Assembly: GCA_900551015.1 (NCBI GenBank)
Contig: URUI01000019.1
Span: forward strand, 1 to 29,704
DNA: 29,704 nucleotides
Reading direction: 5' to 3'
Source of the DNA: an uncultured Collinsella sp.
Lineage (GTDB): Bacteria > Actinomycetota > Coriobacteriia > Coriobacteriales > Coriobacteriaceae
A program made the position numbers and the translations under genes. This document shows, piece after piece, positions 1-5,857 of this stretch. Under the pieces are notes generated by a model. That model searched no databases. It saw nothing but the letters and a program-made list of their open reading frames with translations, and was not told the DNA's origin. How positions within the stretch are numbered: the first letter of the stretch is position 1; every line of letters begins with the position of its first letter.

Positions 1-1
1 C

Positions 2-664
2 GGCAACGGCGCTTGGGGCAGCGATTGGGGCTCGGGCTTTGCCGGGGCTGCGGGTAATGCCGGTGCCGGTGCGGGTCGCAGCCGTGCTCGCAAGGGCGGC
101 GACCTGTCGCTGACTGTCGACGTGACGGCCGAGGACGCGTTTCGCGGCGTGACGCACAAGGTCACCTATCGCATTCCCTCGACGGGCGAGCAGCAAACCA
201 TTACGGTCTCGGTTCCCGCAGGTGCGGTCGACGGCGGCAAACTACGCTACAAGCGTCGCGGCGAGTATGGCGTTGCGGGTGGCGAGCGCGGCGACCTGGT
301 CGTGACCACGCATGTGGAGGAGCACCCGCTGTTTAAGCGCAAGGGTGCCGATGTGACCATGGAGGTACCGATCTCGGTTTACGAGGCGGCGCTCGGCTGC
401 ACGGTGGATGTGCCCACACCCGGCGGCGCGACGGTTCGTCTGAAGGTGCCGGCGGGCACCCAGACGGGCAAGAAGTTCCGCTTTAAGGAGATGGGCGCGC
501 CCGATGTTAAGCACCGTGGCCGCACGGGCGCGCTGCTCGTCGAGATCAAGGTGCAGGTTCCCACGAACCTGTCCGACGATGAACGCGATGCCATGACCAA
601 GCTGCGCGAGGCCGACACGCGCGACTATCGCGAGAAGGTCAATCGTTACAAGGCGACGTACTAG
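2..664 (+). CDS. dnaJ: DnaJ-family co-chaperone, C-terminal part (5' end outside window)
   Basis: The reading frame is open from base 2 and ends at TAG 662-664; the J domain lies upstream of the window. Visible in order are a Gly/Ala-rich linker (about residues 1-35) and then two beta-rich substrate-binding domains (CTD I and II). Recognisable stretches are DLSLTVDVTAEDAFRGV, VPAGAVDGGKLRYK, GDLVVTTHVEEHPLFKRKG and VPAGTQTGKKFRFKEMGAP. No CxxCxGxG zinc-finger repeats appear between linker and CTD I, so this is the zinc-finger-less CbpA/DnaJ2 type rather than classical DnaJ. Family role: it delivers unfolded proteins to DnaK and stimulates its ATPase in the cytoplasm. hspR follows 72 bp downstream on the same strand, matching the actinobacterial dnaK-grpE-dnaJ-hspR order, so dnaK and grpE are expected just outside the window. 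Confidence 0.88.
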   Translation, partial: GNGAWGSDWGSGFAGAAGNAGAGAGRSRARKGGDLSLTVDVTAEDAFRGVTHKVTYRIPSTGEQQTITVSVPAGAVDGGKLRYKRRGEYGVAGGERGDLVVTTHVEEHPLFKRKGADVTMEVPISVYEAALGCTVDVPTPGGATVRLKVPAGTQTGKKFRFKEMGAPDVKHRGRTGALLVEIKVQVPTNLSDDERDAMTKLREADTRDYREKVNRYKATY

Positions 665-736
665 GGCGGTCGCGGCGCACGCCCACGCCCGCGGGCTTAT
701 GATGGACGATAACGAGACGGAAAGGGGTCAGGTAGC

Positions 737-1153
737 ATGGCCGAGGACAATAGGAACAAACCGCTGTACATGATCAGCGTGGCGGCCGAGCTGACCGGCA
801 TGCACCCGCAGACTCTGCGCGTCTACGAGTCCAAGGGCTTGGTGAACCCCCAGCGCTCGGGCGGCAACACGCGTCTGTATTCGCGTGCCGATATCGAGCG
901 CCTGGAGCTCATCAACCAGCTGACTGACGAGGGCATCAACCTTGCCGGCGTGGTGCGCATCCTCGATATGAAGGAGCGTGCCGAGGAGCGCGAGCGCGAG
1001 AACGAAAAGCTCCGCGCCCGCGTGCGCCAGCTCGAGGACGAGCTGCACGAGTATAAGATGCAGAAGAAGATCACCGCCCTGGCCCCGCGCGACGGCTCGG
1101 TCAACCCCGAGCAAGTCATGCGCAAACTGCTGGGCACGGGCGGCGACCTGTAG
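737..1153 (+). CDS. hspR: MerR-family heat-shock repressor HspR
   Basis: The protein is 138 residues. The N-terminal MerR winged helix-turn-helix covers about residues 10-80, with MISVAAELTGMHPQTLRVYE and the wing sequence SGGNTRLYSRADIERLE. A Glu/Arg-rich coiled coil follows (about 82-117), then a short tail. In actinobacteria HspR represses the dnaK operon and clpB by binding HAIR inverted repeats and uses DnaK as co-repressor. The position behind dnaJ, with a clpB gene 4.7 kb downstream, fits that role. The AAAGGGG stretch before ATG 737 can serve as ribosome binding site. I could not find a canonical HAIR element (CTTGAGT-N7-ACTCAAG) in this window, so the operator used here may differ or lie upstream of dnaK. 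Confidence 0.9.
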   Translation: MAEDNRNKPLYMISVAAELTGMHPQTLRVYESKGLVNPQRSGGNTRLYSRADIERLELINQLTDEGINLAGVVRILDMKERAEERERENEKLRARVRQLEDELHEYKMQKKITALAPRDGSVNPEQVMRKLLGTGGDL

Positions 1154-1160
1154 GCACTCA

Positions 1161-1287
1161 TTGGGGACAGACTTAAATGAGTACCTGCAGAATGAGAGTG
1201 GATAATCTCCCGTTTTTTGCCTGTTTGCAGGCTCAAAGTGGGAGATTATCCACTCTCGTCATTTGAGCGTCTAAGTCTGCCTCCCCA
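1161..1287. repeat. Long palindromic intergenic repeat, GGGGAC type
   Basis: An 18-bp perfect inverted repeat (1194-1211 with 1240-1257) encloses a 28-nt loop. It is extended outward by a weaker arm pair: TTGGGGACAGACTTAAATGA at 1161-1180 against a related sequence near 1258-1287. There is no T-run, so it is not a simple terminator. The outer arm resembles the repeat at 17466, sharing TTGGGGAC and CTTAAA. It fills most of the gap between hspR and the hydratase gene. Confidence 0.75.
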
Positions 1288-1423
1288 GGACCTAACTCGT
1301 CCTCTGCTTTACTGAGATAAAGTGAACGCAGAGATTCGTAACCCACTCGCAACCGTTCTATGGCACGATATTGAACGAATGTATGCTATGCGCCCAAATC
1401 TTTTGGGCAGAGTGGGAGACAGT

Positions 1424-3724
1424 ATGGTCAAGCTGTACGAGGACGGCATCTACCTGCGCGGCGGCAGCGAGGTTGTGCCTGCGGCCGAGGCTGCCGAGCG
1501 CGGTATTACGCAGACACCCGAGGATGCCAAGCGCGGCACCATCGCGTATTCGATCCTCCAGGCACACAATACGTCGGGCGACCCCGAGGCACTCAAGATT
1601 CGCTTCGATGCCATGGCGAGCCACGACATCACCTTTGTCGGCATCATCCAGACGGCGCGCGCTTCGGGCATGGAGCAGTTCCCGCTGCCTTACGTGCTCA
1701 CCAACTGCCATAACTCGCTGTGCGCCGTGGGCGGCACCATCAATGAGGACGACCACGTCTTTGGCCTTTCCGCAGCCAAGAAGTACGGCGGCATCTTCGT
1801 TCCGCCGCACATCGCCGTCATCCACTCCTTTATGCGCGAGAACTTCGCCGGTTGCGGCAAGATGATCCTGGGTTCCGACTCGCACACCCGCTATGGTGCC
1901 CTGGGTACCATAGCCGTGGGCGAGGGCGGCGGCGAGTTGGCAAAGCAGCTGCTGCGCGACACCTACGATGTCGCCTATCCCGGCGTCGTGGCCATCTACC
2001 TCACGGGCGCCCCGCGCCCCGGCGTCGGCCCGCACGACGTGGCGCTCGCCATCATTCGCGCCGTCTTTGCCAAGGGCTACGTCAAGAACAATGTCATGGA
2101 GTTTGTGGGCCCGGGCATCGCGAGCATGACGACCGACTACCGCAACGGCGTTGACGTCATGACCACCGAGACCACCTGCCTGTCGAGCATCTGGGCCACC
2201 GACGAGGACACGCACGCGTTTTTGACCATGCACGGCCGCGGCGACGACTATCGCGAGCTCAAGCCCGCCGATGTCGCCTACTACGACGGTTGCGTCGAGG
2301 TCGACCTGTCGAGCATCAAGCCCATGATCGCACTGCCGTTCCATCCTTCCAACGGCTTTGAGATCGACGAGCTCAACGAGAACCTCGAGGACATCCTGCA
2401 CGAGGTGGAGCTCGAGGCCGCCAAGATCGGCGAGGGCAAGACGCACTTTAGCCTGCTCGACAAGATCGTCGACGGCAAGCTGCACGTGCAGCAGGGCGTT
2501 ATCGCCGGCTGCTCGGGCGGCAACTATGACTCCGTGGTCCAGGCTGCCCGCGTGCTCAAGGGCGCCAATACCGGCTGCGGCGAGTTCTCGCTGTCGGTCT
2601 ATCCCACGAGCCAGCCCGTGGCGCTCGAACTTACACGCCGCGGCTACATCTACGACCTCATGGAGGCCGGCGCAATCGTGCGCACGGCATTCTGCGGCCC
2701 GTGCTTCGGCGCCGGCGACACGCCCGCCAACAACGGCCTTTCGATCCGTCACACCACGCGCAACTTCCCCAACCGCGAGGGTTCCAAGCCGGGTAATGGC
2801 CAGCTGAGCGCCGTGGCCCTGATGGACGCCCGCTCCATTGCGGCAACGGCTGCCAACGGCGGCGTCCTGACGCCGGCGACCGACCTGCCCGAGGACACTT
2901 GGGACGAGGCCTGCGAGTACACCTTTGACGACGCGCCGTACAAGAAGCGCGTGTACTGGGGCTTTGGCAAGGCGGAGCCTGCCGACGAGCTGGTCGAAGG
3001 CCCCAACATCAAGCCGTGGCCCGCGATGGAGCCGCTCGGCGACGACATCCTGCTCAAGGTTTGCTCCAAGATCATGGACCCGGTCACCACGACCGACGAG
3101 CTCATTCCCTCGGGCGAGACGAGCTCCTTCCGCTCCAACCCGCTGGGCCTGGCTGAGTTTACGCTGAGCCGCCGCGACCCGGCCTACGTGGGTCGCTCCA
3201 AGGAGGTCGACGCTGTGGAGAAGCGTCGCGTTGCCGGCGAGTCCGCGGGCGACCTGGCGGCGTTCGATGCCGAGCTTGCCGGTGTGTTTGAGGCGCTGGC
3301 CGGCGCGGGTGTCGCGGCCGATGCCAAGGCGACCGAGTTCGGTTCCATGATTTACGCCAAGAAGCCTGGCGACGGCAGCGCCCGCGAGCAGGCCGCGAGC
3401 TGCCAGCGCGTAATTGGCGGCCTGGCCAACATCGTCCACGAGTACGCCACCAAGCGCTATCGCTCCAACGTGATGAACTGGGGCATGGTGCCCTTCCAGA
3501 TGGAGGCCGAGCCCAACTTTGAGGTGGGCGATTACGTCTTTGTGCCGGGTATCCGTGCCGCGCTCGATGGCGACCTGAAGGACATCGCCGCCTACGTGGT
3601 GCGCGCCGATGGTGCGGTCGATCAGATTGAGCTCTACATTGCCGATATGACGGCAGAGGAGCGTGCCATCGTCAAGGCCGGCTGCCTGATCAACTACAAC
3701 AAGTTCAAGGCCGCTGCCGAGTAG
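1424..3724 (+). CDS. Aconitase-superfamily hydratase (YbhJ-like)
   Basis: This is a large aconitase-type enzyme of 766 residues from ATG 1424. The substrate-binding stretch LGSDSHTRYGALGTIAVGEG matches the aconitase GTDSHT motif. The three FeS-cluster cysteines appear to be the Cys of AGCSGGNYDS and the two in FCGPCFGAGDTP. A C-terminal swivel domain follows. The sequence best fits the YbhJ-type branch, whose substrate is not established, rather than housekeeping citrate aconitase. The frame extends upstream to GTG 1322 (800 residues), but that start has no good ribosome binding site. ATG 1424 has GGGAG five bases upstream and sits behind a small palindrome (GCCCAAA/TTTGGGC, 1391-1407), so I prefer it; ATG 1388 is also possible. 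Reaction inferred: reversible hydration/dehydration of a hydroxy-tricarboxylate or related acid. Confidence 0.82.
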   Translation: MVKLYEDGIYLRGGSEVVPAAEAAERGITQTPEDAKRGTIAYSILQAHNTSGDPEALKIRFDAMASHDITFVGIIQTARASGMEQFPLPYVLTNCHNSLCAVGGTINEDDHVFGLSAAKKYGGIFVPPHIAVIHSFMRENFAGCGKMILGSDSHTRYGALGTIAVGEGGGELAKQLLRDTYDVAYPGVVAIYLTGAPRPGVGPHDVALAIIRAVFAKGYVKNNVMEFVGPGIASMTTDYRNGVDVMTTETTCLSSIWATDEDTHAFLTMHGRGDDYRELKPADVAYYDGCVEVDLSSIKPMIALPFHPSNGFEIDELNENLEDILHEVELEAAKIGEGKTHFSLLDKIVDGKLHVQQGVIAGCSGGNYDSVVQAARVLKGANTGCGEFSLSVYPTSQPVALELTRRGYIYDLMEAGAIVRTAFCGPCFGAGDTPANNGLSIRHTTRNFPNREGSKPGNGQLSAVALMDARSIAATAANGGVLTPATDLPEDTWDEACEYTFDDAPYKKRVYWGFGKAEPADELVEGPNIKPWPAMEPLGDDILLKVCSKIMDPVTTTDELIPSGETSSFRSNPLGLAEFTLSRRDPAYVGRSKEVDAVEKRRVAGESAGDLAAFDAELAGVFEALAGAGVAADAKATEFGSMIYAKKPGDGSAREQAASCQRVIGGLANIVHEYATKRYRSNVMNWGMVPFQMEAEPNFEVGDYVFVPGIRAALDGDLKDIAAYVVRADGAVDQIELYIADMTAEERAIVKAGCLINYNKFKAAAE

Positions 3725-3739
3725 CGCACTTAATTGTCC

Positions 3740-3813
3740 GCCCGGGGCTTACCCTTTCCCGCCCGCTCACGCGCTTCGCGAGGGCCGCGTTCGGGAAAGG
3801 GTAAGCCCCGGGC
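3740..3813. repeat. 22-bp perfect inverted repeat after the hydratase
   Basis: Arms 3740-3761 and 3792-3813 are perfect reverse complements (22 of 22). The 30-base spacer itself contains a short palindrome (GCGCTTCGCG). It lies 15 bp after the hydratase stop. There is no T-run after the second arm, so it is more likely a REP-like element than an intrinsic terminator, though it could protect the 3' end of the message. Confidence 0.8.
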
Positions 3814-3870
3814 TACATTTCTGCGTTCTCGTTGGGTCTTGAGGGACGCTAATAAATAGACTTGCTTGAT

Positions 3871-3901
3871 GCCGCCTCTGTTATCGGGGCGGCTTCTTTT
3901 T
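3871..3901 (+). terminator. Rho-independent terminator
   Basis: GCCGCC (3871-3876) pairs with GGCGGC (3888-3893), followed by TTCTTTTT. It is about 150 bp downstream of the hydratase and is the likely end of that transcript. Confidence 0.7.
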
Positions 3902-3908
3902 GTTGAAA

Positions 3909-3943
3909 ACCACCACAAAGGGGGCAGGCACCTTTGTGGTGGT
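3909..3943 (-). repeat. 35-bp ACCACCACAAAG hairpin, copy 1 (inverted)
   Basis: Arms ACCACCACAAAG (3909-3920) and CTTTGTGGTGGT (3932-3943) flank an 11-nt loop. Read on the minus strand the loop is GTGCCTGCCCC, nearly the same as in copies 2 and 3, so this copy is in the opposite orientation. Confidence 0.85.
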
Positions 3944-3996
3944 GGGGACGAGCTCGATGCTGTTGTGATCGTTGAGCGGCATGTTAATGGGCGGCT

Positions 3997-4665
3997 CTAC
4001 AGAATTTCATCTGGGCTGGCGGGTTTGGTTGTTTTGGGGATGCCGAGTTTGGATGACGCGAAATCGTCAACATTGTCCTTAATTCCGTCTTTGGTGTAGA
4101 CAGTGACCATATAGGTGCTGTGTCCGAATTCGCCCTTGTCGCGTGTTGCCCAGGCATCCCAGTAGGCGGCCCCGTTTCGCCCTTTGATTTTTCCGACACG
4201 GCGGAGTTCTGTTCGCTTTAATTTCTGGTTGCTATAGATGGTTCGACCGGCCTCCTCGGTGAGCCCGCACTGTCCAAGCATCTTGTCGAGGACTTGGTTC
4301 ATGTGGCGCTCATCGGTGTTTGGTGCGTAGTCGTAGGCGAGGGTGATGAAGTCGAGTGGCTGGTCGTCGATTAGATAGTTTAGCGTCTGAGGTCCAAGGC
4401 AGAAATAGGGGGAGCATCCGTCGATCTGACCGAGCAGTGGCAACTTTGACTGCCAACTTCCGGTGGGAATTCCATCTTCGTAAAACACGCCGCGACAGAT
4501 AAAGGAGAGCGAGGTGGCACGCGAGCCGGCGTCGACCATTCCGCATAAATCGAAGGGCGAGGTGATACCAAGGGAAAAGGGCGTGATGACGATAAGGAAG
4601 AGCATCACGATGGGTATGGCGAGAATGGCGATGACGTTGCGACCGGTGGAATGAGGCGGCTTCAT
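3997..4665 (-). CDS. Single-pass membrane-anchored protein of unknown function
   Basis: The protein is 222 residues and I do not recognise its family. A strongly hydrophobic segment near the N-terminus (about residues 9-33, VIAILAIPIVMLFLIVITPF) predicts a signal anchor with the rest outside. The extracytoplasmic part carries several cysteines (LCGMVD, FICRGVF, GCSPYFC, GQCGL), suggesting disulfides. ATG 4665 is chosen because GAGGAG lies eight bases upstream; the frame continues to ATG 4683 without a better site. Hairpin copies 1 and 2 flank the gene. It diverges from the next gene (4900-5571), which has similar size and architecture but no sequence similarity that I can see. Confidence 0.7.
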   Translation of the reverse strand: MKPPHSTGRNVIAILAIPIVMLFLIVITPFSLGITSPFDLCGMVDAGSRATSLSFICRGVFYEDGIPTGSWQSKLPLLGQIDGCSPYFCLGPQTLNYLIDDQPLDFITLAYDYAPNTDERHMNQVLDKMLGQCGLTEEAGRTIYSNQKLKRTELRRVGKIKGRNGAAYWDAWATRDKGEFGHSTYMVTVYTKDGIKDNVDDFASSKLGIPKTTKPASPDEIL

Positions 4666-4775
4666 ATGCGCTCCTCGAGACAAAGATCTGTTGAGGATAG
4701 GCAGAAATGGATATGTTCAGAGAGCAATTCAAGTTTAATCTCATTGCGCGAGATGGTCGACCGTTAGCGTCGAAA

Positions 4776-4810
4776 ACCACCACAAAGGTGCCTGTCCCCT
4801 TTGTGGTGGT
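4776..4810 (+). repeat. 35-bp ACCACCACAAAG hairpin, copy 2
   Basis: Arms 4776-4787 and 4799-4810 are perfect 12-bp reverse complements around the loop GTGCCTGTCCC. It lies between the two divergent membrane/secreted protein genes. Confidence 0.85.
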
Positions 4811-4899
4811 GAGGAGCGCGCGGCTTCTTTTGGTAATAGTGTTAGCTGGCGGTATCATTAGTGCAGGTGGCGAAGGTTTGCATTGTGGGGTGTTTTGCC

Positions 4900-5571
4900 G
4901 TGAGCCGTTCTGCCCGTATTGGATTGATTGTCTTGGCGCTTGCGATCGCTGTGGTTGGCGCGGGCGCTGTCGGTATGGCATTTCTACCTGCTGCGGTGAC
5001 GGAGCCGGTGGTCAAGCCTGTGACTCAATCTGTCGAACTTCTGACCGGCGACGACAAGCCCGAGACCATTACCGTTGATTTTGATGAGCAGCCGGCTGTG
5101 CTGGGTATTAGCAATTATCCGCGTATTCAGCTTGGGGCCATGCGCTATACCACGGATACAAGCCTGATCGATAGGGCGTCCGAGCTACTCAAGGGCAAAA
5201 CATTTAAGCGTTGGTACGGATATGCGTCCTATCGGGCAAAAGCGAACGACATGGTTGGCGGATGCCACTCGTCCATCGAGCTGGACACTGCAAACGGCGC
5301 AAAGTTATGTGATGTCTCGTACGATCCGGGCTACGAGGGCAATGAGGGTCCGGGCATCTACATCATGGACGGCGATGTCGCCTATGTCATGGAGGGCGAC
5401 CAGACCGAGCTCAACGATTTTATGGGTCAGTGTATCCAAGATGCCTATAAACAGACCTGCTTGCCTGACCCGCAGACTGCACGCGATAGTGGGTCTGCCC
5501 GTACATGGCTGTTCGAGGATGAGATGCCCTGGACCGTCGAATCGGGAAGTACGGGTTCGGCGAAGGAGTAG
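4900..5571 (+). CDS. Secreted or membrane-anchored protein of unknown function
   Basis: The protein is 223 residues with no family recognised. The N-terminus is a signal peptide or anchor: a short basic start, then ARIGLIVLALAIAVVGAGAV. The mature part is acidic and mixed in composition, with four cysteines (GGCHS, KLCDV, GQCIQ, QTCLP) that could form two disulfides. GTG 4900 is chosen because TGTGGGGTG precedes it by about nine bases and gives a compact signal sequence. The frame runs back to GTG 4861, which lacks a binding site. Hairpin copies 2 and 3 flank the gene. Confidence 0.62.
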   Translation: MSRSARIGLIVLALAIAVVGAGAVGMAFLPAAVTEPVVKPVTQSVELLTGDDKPETITVDFDEQPAVLGISNYPRIQLGAMRYTTDTSLIDRASELLKGKTFKRWYGYASYRAKANDMVGGCHSSIELDTANGAKLCDVSYDPGYEGNEGPGIYIMDGDVAYVMEGDQTELNDFMGQCIQDAYKQTCLPDPQTARDSGSARTWLFEDEMPWTVESGSTGSAKE

Positions 5572-5579
5572 AGACCGCG

Positions 5580-5614
5580 ACCACCACAAAGGTGCCTGTC
5601 CTCTTTGTGGTGGT
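5580..5614 (+). repeat. 35-bp ACCACCACAAAG hairpin, copy 3
   Basis: Arms 5580-5591 and 5603-5614 are perfect 12-bp reverse complements around the loop GTGCCTGTCCT. The second arm is followed by TTTTC, so on the plus strand it might also act as a weak terminator for the preceding gene. Confidence 0.85.
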
Positions 5615-5623
5615 TTTCGGTCT

Positions 5624-5680
5624 GTCTCGATCTGTAACATCTAGGATCAAAAATGGCTGCTAGATGTTACAGATCGAGAC
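5624..5680. repeat. 21-bp perfect inverted repeat
   Basis: Arms 5624-5644 and 5660-5680 (starting GTCTCGATCTGTAACATCT) are reverse complements without mismatch, separated by a 15-nt spacer. It belongs to a different sequence family from the adjacent ACCACCACAAAG hairpin. There is no T-run after the second arm. Confidence 0.85.
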
Positions 5681-5743
5681 GGTAGCGCGCCTGGGCAGCG
5701 GCGGGCTGACATCTCAGTACCCTATCCGTAATTCACTCAGAAA

Positions 5744-5779
5744 ATCTTATATATAGAGACTTAGATTTGTGTATAAGAT
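5744..5779. promoter_or_regulatory. Inverted repeat in the clpB upstream region
   Basis: ATCTTATATA (5744-5753) and TGTATAAGAT (5770-5779) match at 9 of 10 positions as an inverted repeat, in an AT-rich patch about 80-115 bp before clpB. TATATA and TATAAG within it are plausible -10 elements. It may be the heat-shock operator or promoter of clpB, but it does not match the HAIR consensus. Confidence 0.4.
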
Positions 5780-5818
5780 CGCGTAAAGCTGGCAACAATA
5801 CTTCTCGAACAACGTGAA

Positions 5819-5836
5819 GCCGCCCCGTAGGGCGGC
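5819..5836 (+). promoter_or_regulatory. Short GC hairpin in the clpB leader
   Basis: GCCGCCC (5819-5825) and GGGCGGC (5830-5836) form a 7-bp stem with a CGTA loop, just before the ribosome binding site AGAGAGG (5844-5850). It could affect ribosome loading or leader stability. Confidence 0.4.
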
Positions 5837-5857
5837 CGCCCCAAGAGAGGTGATTCC

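Noticed and set aside
4665..5571. The two divergent membrane/secreted proteins as paralogues
   Set aside because: They have similar length, an N-terminal hydrophobic segment and several cysteines, but cysteine spacing and sequence do not align by eye.
5701..5857. HAIR operator for HspR before clpB
   Set aside because: I looked for CTTGAGT-N7-ACTCAAG. CTCAGT and ACTCAG occur at 5713 and 5735, but they are not reverse complements, so no HAIR site is claimed.
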